A stretch of DNA of 64,000 nucleotides from Desulfobacteraceae bacterium (lineage in GTDB: Bacteria; Desulfobacterota; Desulfobacteria; Desulfobacterales; Desulfobacteraceae). Positions 44,609-54,131 of this stretch are shown one piece after another; position 1 is the stretch's first letter; the number at the start of each line of letters is the position of its first letter. The DNA is taken from assembly GCA_016744295.1 (NCBI GenBank), contig JADGEQ010000013.1, forward strand, positions 62,001 to 126,000, written 5' to 3'. The notes under the pieces were generated by a model. The model was not told where the DNA came from. It searched no databases and saw only the letters and a program-made list of their open reading frames with translations. Both the position numbers and the translations under genes were made by a program.

Positions 44609-47227
44609 ATGACAGGTAATGAAGCCAGAAAAATCTTTCTAGAATATTTTAAAAAACATAACCATCAGCAGGTTAGGTCCTCCTCTCTTGTGCCCCAGGA
44701 TGATCCCACACTCTTGTTTGTCAACGCAGGCATGGTCCAGTTCAAACGGGTTTTCACCGGGGACGAGAAACGGGATTATTCCCGGGCGGTCACCTCCCAG
44801 AAATGTGTCCGGGCCGGGGGCAAGCACAATGACCTTGAAAATGTCGGATATACGGCCCGGCATCATACCTTTTTTGAAATGCTGGGTAATTTTTCCTTTG
44901 GGGATTATTTTAAGGATCAGGCCATTGAAATGGGGTGGGATCTGCTGACCAACGGGTATGGATTTGACAAGGAAAAGCTCCATATCTCGGTCTATACCGA
45001 CGATGATGAAGCCTATGGGATATGGCGGGACAAGATTGGTATACCTGAAAACAGGATCTCCCGGCTGGGGGAAGAGGATAATTTCTGGTCCATGGGGGAT
45101 ACCGGTCCCTGCGGTCCCTGCAGCGAGATTCACATTGACAGGGGAGAGGCCTTTGGCTGTGGCGGGAAAGACTGCGCCGTGGGGTGCGACTGCGACCGGT
45201 GGCTGGAGTTGTGGAACCTGGTGTTCATGCAGTTTGAAAGATCCGAAGACGGAACCATGACGCCCCTGCCCAAACCCAGTATTGATACGGGGCTTGGACT
45301 CGAACGGGTCATTTCCGTGCTCCAGGGTGTGCCCACAAATTATGATACCGATCTGTTTATTCCCATCATGGAAAAGGTGGGAGAGCTTTCCGGCAGAAAG
45401 CGAAATGAATCCGATTTGGTGGAAGTGGCCATGAAGGTGATTGCCGACCATTCCAGGGCATCGGCCTTTTTGATCTGTGACGGGGTGTTGCCTGCCAATG
45501 AAGGCCGTGGATATGTGCTGCGTCGTATCATGCGCCGTGCAATCCGTTATGGCAGAAGCATAGGGCTTGTAAAACCCTTTCTCCATGAAACGGTCCAGAC
45601 CGTATTTACCATCATGGATGAGGCCTATCCCGAGCTGAAAGATTCGGCTGCCTTTATTCTGAATGTGGTGAAAAACGAGGAAGAAAAGTTTCTGGAAACC
45701 CTGGGGATGGGGTTGAAGCTTTTGGAGGCCACCATTGAAGACACAAGAAAACAAAGAAATACCACCATCCCCGGAGCGGTTATCTTCAAGCTCTACGATA
45801 CCTTTGGTTTTCCCGTGGACATCATTGCAGATCATGTAAAGGAGATGGACATTGAACTGGACATGGAGGGGTTTGACGCTGCCATGGCCGAACAAAAGAA
45901 AAGATCCAGATCCACAAAGAAATTTGCCGGTGTCGGGGACGCCTATAAGCCATTGACATCCAATGGGGTAAAAACCGTTTTTAGCGGGTATGACGCCATC
46001 AAAGTTGAATCCTATGTGTTGATCCTGGTGCAAAATGACAAGGAGCTTGAAACTGCTGTTGCAGGAGACAAGATCGAGGTGGTAACAGCCCAGACCGTTT
46101 TCTATGCTGAATCAGGTGGTCAGACAGGGGATGCAGGTTGCTTTGAAAACGAGAACTGCGTGGTTGAGATTCTGGATACGGTAAAGGATCCGTCCGGACT
46201 TTATATCCACAAGGGAACGGTGGTTTCCGGCCAGTGTGAAAAAGGGGATGTGTTTACCCTGAAGGTGAATCCTGTAAAAAGGCGGGCAACTGCGGTCAAC
46301 CATACCGCCACCCATATTCTTCATTCGGCTTTGAGAACGGTTCTGGGGGATCATGTCAAACAATCAGGCTCCCTGGTTACCGATACCAGGCTGCGGTTTG
46401 ATTTCACCCATTTTTCAGCGATTACCGCCGAAGAGCTTGGGGCAGTTGAAAACCATGTTAATGCTAAAATTCGTGAAAACCACGGGGTCACCACCCAGGA
46501 AATGGACATGGATGAAGCGGTCCGGGCCGGTGCCACTGCCCTGTTTGAAGAAAAATATGGGGATGTGGTCAGGGTGGTTTCCCAGGGGGATTTTTCCCGG
46601 GAACTTTGCGGGGGAACCCATACCCAATTTACCGGTAACATCGGACTGTTCAAAATTTTATCCGAAGGGGGGATTGCCTCCGGGGTAAGGCGGATTGAGG
46701 CTGCCACGGGCCAGGTGGCCATGGACAGGGTTCATTCGGACCAGGCCCTCATTGAAAAGACCGCAGGCTTGCTCAAGGGCAGCAAGGATGATGTGGTAAC
46801 CAAGGTTGAAGCCCTGCTCCAGGAGAAAAAAGAGATTGAAAAACAGCTTGTTTCCATCAAAGCCAAGCTGGCATCCAAGTCGGTTAAAAATATGGATGAT
46901 GATATCCGGGAAATAAACGGGGTGCGGTTTCTATCCAAGCGGGTGGAAATTGAAAATCCCTCCCAGCTCCGGGATCTGGCAGACAAGTTCAAGGCAAAGC
47001 TTGGTTCCGGTGTTTTGCTATTGGGTGCAGAATCCAATGGTAAGGCCCTTCTCATTGCGGTTGTCACCGATGATTTGACCAAACGTTACAAGGCCGGTGA
47101 AATTGTCAAGAAGGCTGCCGGGATTGTGGGCGGCGGCGGCGGCGGGCGTCCGGACATGGCCCAGGCCGGCGGCACAAAGCCTGAACTTCTGGACAAGGCA
47201 CTTGAATCGGTTTATCCCAGCGCATGA
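44609..47227 (+). CDS. alaS: Alanyl-tRNA synthetase
   Basis: 872 aa from the ATG at 44609, which has AGGAG 6 bases upstream; the ATG at 44570 has none as good. It starts TGNEARKIFLEYFKKH, carries the class II core with NAGMVQFK, the editing-domain HTATHILHSALR (zinc/His motif near 568), ELCGGTH (near 665) and the C-terminal GGGGGGRPDMAQAGG. It charges tRNA-Ala and edits mischarged Ser/Gly. The long antisense frame inside it is spurious. Confidence 0.98.
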   Translation: MTGNEARKIFLEYFKKHNHQQVRSSSLVPQDDPTLLFVNAGMVQFKRVFTGDEKRDYSRAVTSQKCVRAGGKHNDLENVGYTARHHTFFEMLGNFSFGDYFKDQAIEMGWDLLTNGYGFDKEKLHISVYTDDDEAYGIWRDKIGIPENRISRLGEEDNFWSMGDTGPCGPCSEIHIDRGEAFGCGGKDCAVGCDCDRWLELWNLVFMQFERSEDGTMTPLPKPSIDTGLGLERVISVLQGVPTNYDTDLFIPIMEKVGELSGRKRNESDLVEVAMKVIADHSRASAFLICDGVLPANEGRGYVLRRIMRRAIRYGRSIGLVKPFLHETVQTVFTIMDEAYPELKDSAAFILNVVKNEEEKFLETLGMGLKLLEATIEDTRKQRNTTIPGAVIFKLYDTFGFPVDIIADHVKEMDIELDMEGFDAAMAEQKKRSRSTKKFAGVGDAYKPLTSNGVKTVFSGYDAIKVESYVLILVQNDKELETAVAGDKIEVVTAQTVFYAESGGQTGDAGCFENENCVVEILDTVKDPSGLYIHKGTVVSGQCEKGDVFTLKVNPVKRRATAVNHTATHILHSALRTVLGDHVKQSGSLVTDTRLRFDFTHFSAITAEELGAVENHVNAKIRENHGVTTQEMDMDEAVRAGATALFEEKYGDVVRVVSQGDFSRELCGGTHTQFTGNIGLFKILSEGGIASGVRRIEAATGQVAMDRVHSDQALIEKTAGLLKGSKDDVVTKVEALLQEKKEIEKQLVSIKAKLASKSVKNMDDDIREINGVRFLSKRVEIENPSQLRDLADKFKAKLGSGVLLLGAESNGKALLIAVVTDDLTKRYKAGEIVKKAAGIVGGGGGGRPDMAQAGGTKPELLDKALESVYPSA

Positions 47228-47251
47228 TGGGTATCCCATGACCGGTATCTC

Positions 47252-48295
47252 ATGACCGCATATTTTATCAGACGGCTATTGCTGGTGATCCCCACCTTTC
47301 TGGGTATCACCGTCATGGTCTTTACCATTACCCGGTTTGTGCCCGGAGGCCCCATTGAACGTATCATTGCGGAAACCCGGGCCATGCAGATGGGCCAGGG
47401 AGGCAGTTCCTCTGGATCTTCTTCCGCAAAGGCAGGCGCTGGGTCGGGTCAGCCCCTTTCCCAGGGTCAGATTCAAAAACTAAAAGAATATTACGGGTTT
47501 GACAAGCCGATTCTGGAAAGCTATTTCGCCTGGCTTAAAAAAGTGCTCCAGGGGGATTTGGGCCGGTCCACCCGTTACCAGGACCCGGTGTGGGAGATGA
47601 TCTCAGAGCGGATACCCATTTCCCTTTATTTTGGTGTCTTAAGCCTGATTCTCATTTACGGGGTCTGCATTCCCCTGGGGGTTGCCAAGGCAGTTCGTCA
47701 TAAGTCCGGGTTTGATAATTTTACGTCTACGGTTATTTTTACGGGGTATGCCATCCCCGGTTGGGTGGCGGGGGTGTTCATGCTGGTCTTGTTTTCCTCC
47801 CGGTTTGATGTGTTTCCCCTGGGCGGTCTGGTTTCAGACTTTTTTGACGAGATGAATTTTTTTGAAAAAATTTTGGATATCTCCAGGCATACCATCCTTC
47901 CCCTGTTCTCATATATGATCGGGTCCTTTACCGTCATGACCCTGCTCATGAAAAATACCCTCATGGACAATTTGTCGGCAGATTATGTGCGAACCGCCAT
48001 TGCCAAGGGACTTCCCTTTAAAAAGGCTATTTTCCGCCATGCCTTGAGAAACAGCCTGATTCCCATTGCCACCAGCTTTGGAAATAATATTTCCATCCTT
48101 CTCATGGGCTCCTTTCTCATTGAAAAGGTATTTAATATCAACGGAATGGGACTTTTGGGATATGAGTCTGTCATTGACCGGGATTATCCTGTGGTCATGG
48201 GGATATTGGTGATCTCCTCCCTGTTGTTCATGGTGGGTAATATTTTGTCTGACCTGTGTGTGGCCATGGTGGATCCCCGTGTACGATTTAAATAA
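47252..48295 (+). CDS. ABC transporter permease, YejB/DppB type
   Basis: 347 aa with six hydrophobic helices. It opens with FIRRLLLVIPTFLGITVMVFTITRFVPGGPIE and carries the permease loop motif DYVRTAIAKGLPFKKAIFRHALRN. The periplasmic insertion with a Gly/Ser-rich stretch (about 50-70) is typical of YejB-like members of peptide importers. It pairs with the next gene. No binding protein or ATPase is adjacent. Confidence 0.9.
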   Translation: MTAYFIRRLLLVIPTFLGITVMVFTITRFVPGGPIERIIAETRAMQMGQGGSSSGSSSAKAGAGSGQPLSQGQIQKLKEYYGFDKPILESYFAWLKKVLQGDLGRSTRYQDPVWEMISERIPISLYFGVLSLILIYGVCIPLGVAKAVRHKSGFDNFTSTVIFTGYAIPGWVAGVFMLVLFSSRFDVFPLGGLVSDFFDEMNFFEKILDISRHTILPLFSYMIGSFTVMTLLMKNTLMDNLSADYVRTAIAKGLPFKKAIFRHALRNSLIPIATSFGNNISILLMGSFLIEKVFNINGMGLLGYESVIDRDYPVVMGILVISSLLFMVGNILSDLCVAMVDPRVRFK

Positions 48296-48340
48296 AATTG
48301 TCTTAAATAAAATAGCTTTTAAATATGGTGAGGCTGCATC

Positions 48341-49384
48341 ATGATATTGAATCCTGTTACCCTGCAGAAAATGAAGCGTTTTCGTTCCATCTCCCGGGGG
48401 TTCTGGTCCTTTGTCATCATCCTGACCATGATTCTGATCTCATTTTTAGGGGAACTCTTTATCAACTCCCGGGCGATATTGGTCAAATATCAAGGTGAAC
48501 TTTATTTTCCCACCTATGGGCAAATGATTCCAGGATCCGTCTTTGGCCTGGAGTATAGCTATGAAACCAATTACCGGGATTTAAAAGCCAAACTTGACAA
48601 GGAAGGGGGGGCAGGCTTCGTGCTCATGCCCATTGTGCCCTACAACCCCTACGAAAATGATCTCAAGTTCAATGAATACCCTCCCTTTCCCCCCTCTTTT
48701 TCAGACAGGCATTTCCTAGGCACGGACAATGTGGGGCGGGATATTCTGGCCCGCCTTGTCTACGGGTTTCGCACCGCCATTATTTTTTCCTGTGTCCTCT
48801 TGCTGCTCAACTACACCATCGGCATTGCCATTGGCTGTTCCATGGGGTATTTCGGGGGGAAATTCGACCTGTTTTTCCAGCGGGTTATTGAAATCTGGAG
48901 CAATGTTCCGTTTTTATACGTGATCATTATCATCTCCTCCATTGTGGTTCCCAATTTTATGATCCTGATTCTAATCATGGCTTTTTTCGGCTGGATCGGC
49001 ATCACCTGGGTCATGCGCACCATGACCTACAGGGAAAAGGAAAAGGAATATATCCTGGCGGTAAGATCCCTGGGGGCCTCCCATTTCAGGATCATCTTCC
49101 GGCATATTATTCCCAATACCATTTCCGTGATTGTCACCTATGCCCCCTTTGCCATTTCAGGGGGAATCGTCTCCCTGACCTCCCTGGATTATCTGGGGTT
49201 CGGTCTTCCGGCTCCCACCCCTTCCTGGGGGGAGCTTTTGTCCCAGGGCTGGCAGAATATGGAAGCCTGGTGGATTTCAGCCTCCGTGGTCGGGGCTTTG
49301 ATTATTACCCTCATGACCGTTACCTTCACAGGAGAAGGGATCAGGGAAGCCTTTGATCCCAAGAAGCATACCACCTACGAATAG
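48341..49384 (+). CDS. ABC transporter permease, YejE/DppC type
   Basis: 347 aa. After a first helix, a large periplasmic loop (about 45-130; GQMIPGSVFGLEY, PPFPPSFSDRHFLGTDNVGRD) as in YejE precedes five more helices, with the loop motif KEYILAVRSLGASHFRIIFRHIIPN. Likely forms a heterodimer with the preceding permease to import peptide-like substrates such as microcin-C-type or murein peptides; the substrate is inferred. Confidence 0.9.
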   Translation: MILNPVTLQKMKRFRSISRGFWSFVIILTMILISFLGELFINSRAILVKYQGELYFPTYGQMIPGSVFGLEYSYETNYRDLKAKLDKEGGAGFVLMPIVPYNPYENDLKFNEYPPFPPSFSDRHFLGTDNVGRDILARLVYGFRTAIIFSCVLLLLNYTIGIAIGCSMGYFGGKFDLFFQRVIEIWSNVPFLYVIIIISSIVVPNFMILILIMAFFGWIGITWVMRTMTYREKEKEYILAVRSLGASHFRIIFRHIIPNTISVIVTYAPFAISGGIVSLTSLDYLGFGLPAPTPSWGELLSQGWQNMEAWWISASVVGALIITLMTVTFTGEGIREAFDPKKHTTYE

Positions 49385-49396
49385 GGGTATTCACTG

Positions 49397-49888
49397 CTAC
49401 AAAAAATGATCATATCCGGATTGTTCTGTTCGGAATCGTTCAAGTTCTTCGGGTGTATCTCTCAAAAATGAGAAATCGGCAAAGTCAAATCCCGGGGCCA
49501 CGGAACAGCCCACAAGGCTGTATTTGCCAGTGGTCGCAGCAGCCTGCCAGGTGTTGCCGGGTACAATGCTGACATACGCTTTGCAGCCGGGTCCGATGGT
49601 TTCTTTTCCCAGGCCGGTGGCATTAAATTGGATCAATTGAAGGGGGTCCCCTTCATAGAAATTCCAGATTTCATCGTGGAGCACCCGGTGAAACCGGCTG
49701 ACCTGTCCCTTTACCAGCAGAAAATAAATATGGGTGACGGCATTTCGGTTTTCTGTGGCAATACCGGACCGGACATGGTTGGACCGGACATGGTTGGATT
49801 GGACAAGCTGGCCGGACCGGTATATTTCTTTAAAATACCCCCCTTCGGGGTGGGGGGCCAAATCATATTTTTTGATTAATTTTTCCAT
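49397..49888 (-). CDS. Cupin-5 (DUF985) family protein
   Basis: 163 aa from the ATG at 49888, supported by GGAG 6 bases upstream; the frame is open further left but that part overlaps the end of the KASIII-like gene. Family features: HPEGGYFKEIYRSG at the start, ITHIYFLLVKGQVSRFHRV, the EIWNFYEGDPLQL block and a C-terminal FDFADFSF. Members are cupin-fold sugar-binding-like proteins of unknown reaction. An in-frame duplication (NHVRSNHVRSG) lies near residue 25-35. Confidence 0.85.
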   Translation of the reverse strand: MEKLIKKYDLAPHPEGGYFKEIYRSGQLVQSNHVRSNHVRSGIATENRNAVTHIYFLLVKGQVSRFHRVLHDEIWNFYEGDPLQLIQFNATGLGKETIGPGCKAYVSIVPGNTWQAAATTGKYSLVGCSVAPGFDFADFSFLRDTPEELERFRTEQSGYDHFL

Positions 49889-49910
49889 GGGGTTCTCCAT
49901 TGTGATGTCT

Positions 49911-51125
49911 TTAATACTTGAGCAACAAAGCTCCCCAGTTAAAACCGGCCCCATACGCTGCCATAACACATAGGTCGCCTCGTTTGATCTTACCGTTTTT
50001 AATGTTTTCATGGAACAGCAGGGGAATGGAAGCTGCCGAAAGGTTACCATATTTCTCAATGTTGGAAAGCCACCTCTTGTCTTCAATCAGGGGAGCATCA
50101 TCCTTTCTCACCGTCACTTCCGAGCCCAGGCTGCCTGCCACAAATGCGTTGATATTCTGGTTGGCCTGATGGGGTATGAACCAGTCAACATCCTTGTAGG
50201 TTTTATTTGCTGTTTCCAGAATCTGGGTAATGGAGGAGATGGTGCCCTTTACGGCGTGCTTAAAAACTTTGCTGCCCAGCATATTGGGATGGGTATACTT
50301 GTAATCCTTGTCGCTTCTTCCCCATGTTTCACCGCAGGCGCTGCTGAAAGCCAGGGAATTCAAAGGTTCGGTGTTGCCATTGGAGCCAAGTTGGCAGGAC
50401 AGTATGTCGCTGCCATCATCACTGCTGGAAAACACAAAGGCTGCCGCACCATCTCCAAATATAGGCGCTGCCCCCCTGCCTCTTGTGGTGAGATCCTGCC
50501 AGACACTTTGAATCTCAGCACCCACCACCAGAATATTTTTGTATACCCCGGCTTTTATGAAGGCATGGGCCATTGATACCCCGTAAATAAATCCGGGACA
50601 TTGCTGCATGATACTAAATGAAGGGGTTCCGTTTTTAAGGCCGGTCTTATCAAAGGCAAAGTTGCCAAGTCCCGGGAAATGATGATCAGGTGTCAGGGAG
50701 GCCCATATGCTGCAATCTATATCTTCCGGGGTCAGGTTGGCATCTGCAATCGCTTTTTTCGCAGCTTGGGCAGCGAGGTCAGACGTGTTGATACCCGATG
50801 AGGGGTCTTTTTCCCATTGTTCTAAGGTAATCCCCGGCCCTTCAAGACCATCTTTTCTTGTGTGCCAGTTGTCTATCCAAACCCTTTCTTTTATGCCGGT
50901 TCTTTGCAGAATCCAGCTTGGGTCTGTCTCTTTGCCCTCATCCTTTGCTTTTTTGGCAAATTTTCTTGCGGATTCGGTTCTTTCATCATTTTTTTTGCAA
51001 ATTTCTACAAATTCTTTATTGGTAACAGATCTCCCGCCGACAACCGCCCCGGTCCCACTCACTTTAATACCCATATTTTCTACTCTCTGTAAAAGTTTTA
51101 ATATTCTATTATCAAAATTGCTCAT
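49911..51125 (-). CDS. 3-oxoacyl-ACP synthase III-like condensing enzyme
   Basis: 404 aa. It has the thiolase fold with the KASIII triad: Cys in IMQQCPGFIYG (near 176), His in WFIPHQANQNI (near 318) and Asn in YGNLSAASIP. An extra N-terminal 60 residues include a charged helix not found in housekeeping FabH. The motif WILQRTGIKER matches FabH-like starts. It probably condenses an acyl-CoA or acyl-ACP with a malonyl or acyl partner; the product is unknown. No fatty-acid genes are adjacent. Confidence 0.85.
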   Translation of the reverse strand: MSNFDNRILKLLQRVENMGIKVSGTGAVVGGRSVTNKEFVEICKKNDERTESARKFAKKAKDEGKETDPSWILQRTGIKERVWIDNWHTRKDGLEGPGITLEQWEKDPSSGINTSDLAAQAAKKAIADANLTPEDIDCSIWASLTPDHHFPGLGNFAFDKTGLKNGTPSFSIMQQCPGFIYGVSMAHAFIKAGVYKNILVVGAEIQSVWQDLTTRGRGAAPIFGDGAAAFVFSSSDDGSDILSCQLGSNGNTEPLNSLAFSSACGETWGRSDKDYKYTHPNMLGSKVFKHAVKGTISSITQILETANKTYKDVDWFIPHQANQNINAFVAGSLGSEVTVRKDDAPLIEDKRWLSNIEKYGNLSAASIPLLFHENIKNGKIKRGDLCVMAAYGAGFNWGALLLKY

Positions 51126-51244
51126 ACTATCAGAAACTATTTAAAAAGATAGAGAATATTCAATCTGTCGGACCTGAAATAACGATTAATTTATAGCTGG
51201 GCGGTTAGCGGATAGCATTCGCGGTTCGCTTTTTGATAGTAGCG

Positions 51245-51343
51245 GATATTCCACCTCCCTTGTATCCAATTCAATGACAACAGTTTTTAAGGTGATTGAG
51301 CTACCAAAATTTTAAGTTGTTTCATTTATAATGAAAAAATATT
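51245..51343. repeat. Dispersed intergenic repeat, copy 1
   Basis: The core ATGACAACAGTTTTTAAGG ... AATTTTAAGTTGTTTCATTTA is repeated in the same orientation at 53118-53204 with few changes. A weaker third match is at 57097-57150. It lies in the gap upstream of two minus-strand genes; nature unknown. Confidence 0.7.
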
Positions 51344-51371
51344 GGTGAGCATCCAGGTTACCCGGCAATTT

Positions 51372-51899
51372 TTACCTATCTTCATCCTCTGGTGTTACCG
51401 CAAAAGGATCAATCTTTCCCGGTTCTTCCATGGCGGACTGAAAGGCAAAACCACTGCCCATTCCCGTCATGATCTGCTCCAGGGTCGGCGTCATATCACT
51501 TTCTTCATTTCCTTTGTTCATCATGGCCATGGCCGCGAATCGTTTCTGAATTTCCTCTGATATCATTTTTTCGATGGAGGCCCGTTGTTCCTGGGGCATG
51601 TTTGCAAGATCTTCCTCGGTGATTCCCATGGCTTCCAGGATTTCCTTCCTGATTTCTTCTCTTTTCTTGGCGTCAAGTTCCTTTAGATAGGCGGTCAGAC
51701 CCTTCTCTTTGATGGTGGCAATGTCTTCGTCGTATTTACTGGTTTTTTTGTTTTCCCGGCCGACCGGGTGGCTCTCTGTTTCTTTCATCTGTTGATTCAA
51801 AAGATTTGCAAAAAGATCGTTTGAATCATTATTTTGAGCGGGTATTGCCCGTATGGCACCCAGTTGCGCAACTGCCCCTAATTCAAATTCAATATTCAT
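51372..51899 (-). CDS. Hypothetical protein, charged and helical
   Basis: 175 aa, no signal or membrane segment. A charged N-terminal half (NKKTSKYDEDIATIKEKG) leads to a helical core (LKELDAKKREEIRKEILEAMGITEEDL, MPQEQRASIEKMISEEIQKRF) and a Met/Pro/Gly-rich acidic C-terminus. A good AGGAGAG precedes the ATG. No family or catalytic motif was recognised. The composition would suit a small adaptor or structural protein. Confidence 0.6.
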   Translation of the reverse strand: MNIEFELGAVAQLGAIRAIPAQNNDSNDLFANLLNQQMKETESHPVGRENKKTSKYDEDIATIKEKGLTAYLKELDAKKREEIRKEILEAMGITEEDLANMPQEQRASIEKMISEEIQKRFAAMAMMNKGNEESDMTPTLEQIMTGMGSGFAFQSAMEEPGKIDPFAVTPEDEDR

Positions 51900-52125
51900 A
51901 TCTCTCTCCTTTCATGGAAGTCCTCTTTTGATAAAAGCAACATTCGGACCAATATTTTAAGAAATGACCTTACACCATTCTTTTTAAAAGAAATGATTGC
52001 AGCCGCACAAAAACTATTTTATACCTTGGGCTTTTGGGAATGTTCCCGGGTTCGGCTGCACCATGGCAGATGATTTGATGGGTCGACGCTAAAGACAAAC
52101 AGATGACAAAGGGTTGAAGTTGTAT

Positions 52126-53115
52126 ATGGAAAAGAGTGATAGCGTAAAAGAAATAGGTTCAGAATTGTTTTGCATTCGAGTACCCCTGCCTGACAGCCCC
52201 TTGAAATATTTAAATTCTTATCTAGTGCGGTCACCTGACCGAAGCCTGATCGTTGATACGGGGTTTAATCACAAATTGTGCTTTGACACCCTGACATCCG
52301 GGCTGAAGCATCTGGGGATAGACCTTGCCCAGACCGATATTTTTGTCACCCATTTTCATGCAGATCATTTTAGTCTGGTCCCAAAATTAAAAACACCCAC
52401 CACCCGTGTTTATTTTAACCGGCTGGAAACAGAACTTCTTGAAAATTGGCAGGGATTTGGCCCAATGCTCAAAAACGCTGACCAGCAAGGGTTCCCGAGA
52501 GGAAAGCTGAAAGCGGCATTGGAAGCACACCCGGGAAGCAGATTTGGGGTTGAGTGGGCTCCCGAGGCCAAAATTTTGTCAGAAGGTCATACATTAACCT
52601 ATGGCGATTACACATTCACCTGCATCGAAACACCGGGGCACACCTTGGGGCATATCTGCCTGTATGAAGAGACCAAGAAAATTCTGATTTCAGGGGACCA
52701 CGTCCTTATCGATATTTCCCCCAATATTCAGTGCTGGAATGATCATGAAAACCCCCTTAAAAATTACTTACAAAGTCTTGAAAAGGTAGGAAAATTAGCG
52801 GTTGAGTCTGTTCTGCCCGGTCATAGGCGAGGGTTTACAGACCTTAACTCACGTGTTGATGAATTAACACAACACCATGAAACGAGGCTGGATGAAATAT
52901 GTAACATTTTGGATAAGGCCCCCCAGTCCGCCTATGAAACCGCGGCCAGAATGAGCTGGGATATCAAGGCCGCCTGCTGGGAAGATTTTCCCATTGCCCA
53001 GCAGTGGTTTGCAACGGGAGAAGCATTGTCCCACCTGAGATATCTTGAGGAAAATGGAACCATCATCAGAAAGTTGTCTGGCAACAATATCCGGTTTGCT
53101 CTGGCCAACTGTTGA
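52126..53115 (+). CDS. MBL-fold metallo-hydrolase
   Basis: 329 aa from the ATG at 52126; a TTG 12 bases upstream is an alternative. The metal-binding motif VTHFHADHFSLV (near 79), GHTLGHICL (near 169), SGDHVL (near 190) and VLPGHRRG (near 235) give a complete binuclear site. A C-terminal helical extension (about 260-325) resembles the LACTB2/winged-helix-like tail of these enzymes. The substrate cannot be told from sequence. Stands alone, flanked by the two copies of a dispersed repeat. Confidence 0.85.
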   Translation: MEKSDSVKEIGSELFCIRVPLPDSPLKYLNSYLVRSPDRSLIVDTGFNHKLCFDTLTSGLKHLGIDLAQTDIFVTHFHADHFSLVPKLKTPTTRVYFNRLETELLENWQGFGPMLKNADQQGFPRGKLKAALEAHPGSRFGVEWAPEAKILSEGHTLTYGDYTFTCIETPGHTLGHICLYEETKKILISGDHVLIDISPNIQCWNDHENPLKNYLQSLEKVGKLAVESVLPGHRRGFTDLNSRVDELTQHHETRLDEICNILDKAPQSAYETAARMSWDIKAACWEDFPIAQQWFATGEALSHLRYLEENGTIIRKLSGNNIRFALANC

Positions 53116-53117
53116 AT

Positions 53118-53204
53118 GGATGCCACCTCCTTTTTAATGACAACAGTTTTCAAGGGGATTGATCAGCCTGAATTTTAAGTTGTTTCATTTAGAATGGAAA
53201 AATG
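53118..53204. repeat. Dispersed intergenic repeat, copy 2
   Basis: Directly after the MBL gene stop. It shares CCACCTCC, AATGACAACAGTTTT, AAGG.GATTGA and AATTTTAAGTTGTTTCATTTA with 51245-51343 in the same orientation. Confidence 0.7.
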
Positions 53205-53323
53205 TTTTACAATATTGATAAGGTAAATATCACTATAGTTATTTCTTGTCCTAATATGCGTTTGCCGATATAGTGGTGCTATATAATAGTTTTGTACCAG
53301 ATTAAATTTTTGGGATAAGTGCT

Positions 53324-53845
53324 TTGGCAAAAGAAAAATTGAAATGTTATATTATTGCAGGACCAAACGGGGCCGGGAAAACTACATTCGCTGAAAAATT
53401 TCTTCCGGTAGAAGCAGAGTGCCTGAATTTTTTAAACGCCGACCTAATTGCAAAAGGGATCGCTCCTTTTAACCCGGAACGTGTCGCCTTGGAAGCAGGA
53501 AAGCTGTTTTTAAGAAGAATGAGCACCATCGTTTCAAATAGAGAATCCTTTGCTATTGAGACAACATTAAGCGGTTTAAATTATATTGAAAGCATCAAAC
53601 GTTGGAAAAAAATCGGTTATGAGGTGATTTTATATTTTCTCAGCCTTCCAAACGAAGAAATCGCTGTAAAGCGCGTTCAGCTGAGGGTTGCGCAAGGTGG
53701 ACATAATGTACCGATTGATGTCATTAAACGACGGTATCACCGGGGATGGCAAAATTTTCAAAACCATTATAAGGAACTGGTTGATGCCTGGGTCATCTTT
53801 GATAATTCAGGGACTGTTCCGCAGGTATTAGAGGAAAAAACATGA
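53324..53845 (+). CDS. Zeta-toxin-like P-loop kinase
   Basis: 173 aa from a TTG start. Walker A GPNGAGKTTFAEK lies at residues 13-25, followed by LNADLIAKGIAPF and an ETTLSG segment as in zeta/PezT toxins, which phosphorylate UDP-N-acetyl-sugars. An Arg-rich segment (KRRYHRGWQNF) near residue 138 completes the family pattern. At 173 aa it is short compared with classic zeta toxins. It overlaps a 55-codon gene by 4 bases (ATGA). Toxic activity is inferred. Confidence 0.8.
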   Translation: MAKEKLKCYIIAGPNGAGKTTFAEKFLPVEAECLNFLNADLIAKGIAPFNPERVALEAGKLFLRRMSTIVSNRESFAIETTLSGLNYIESIKRWKKIGYEVILYFLSLPNEEIAVKRVQLRVAQGGHNVPIDVIKRRYHRGWQNFQNHYKELVDAWVIFDNSGTVPQVLEEKT

Positions 53846-54009
53846 AAAAAAAATCATATTCAAAATTAGCGTTAAATGCAATGCACAGGGCATCAAAAGA
53901 GGCAATTGAAAAAGCAGCAAATCTAGATTTAAAACTACCTGAATGGAAAGATGGTAAAATTATCTTTGTTGATGCCAAGAAAAAACTGGAACAATTGAAC
54001 TATTCTTAA
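53842..54009 (+). CDS. Small putative antitoxin partner of the zeta-like kinase
   Basis: 55 aa. The ATG overlaps the stop of the kinase gene, so translation is coupled. Its middle reads EAIEKAANLDLKLPEWKDGKI, matching the small proteins with a WRDGK-type motif that accompany short zeta-like ATPases. Those are often upstream; here the gene is downstream. It is basic and has no signal. Antitoxin role is an inference from this pairing. Confidence 0.65.
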   Translation: MKKKSYSKLALNAMHRASKEAIEKAANLDLKLPEWKDGKIIFVDAKKKLEQLNYS

Positions 54010-54131
54010 CTATCTGTAGGAGAATAGTCCTCCTGCCGCCCATTTGAAATGCTCCGGGATATGAGAACCTCCCTTTAATTCATTCCGTTTTTGGTGATCA
54101 GGCTGAAAAAGAGTTCGGTTCTCCTTATCAT

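Noticed and set aside
44639..46033. 464-codon minus-strand frame inside alaS
   Set aside because: It is antisense to a clear alanyl-tRNA synthetase and shows no family motif.
49889..50086. Extended N-terminus of the cupin protein
   Set aside because: It would overlap the end of the KASIII-like gene, lacks family residues, and a good ribosome-binding site precedes the internal ATG.
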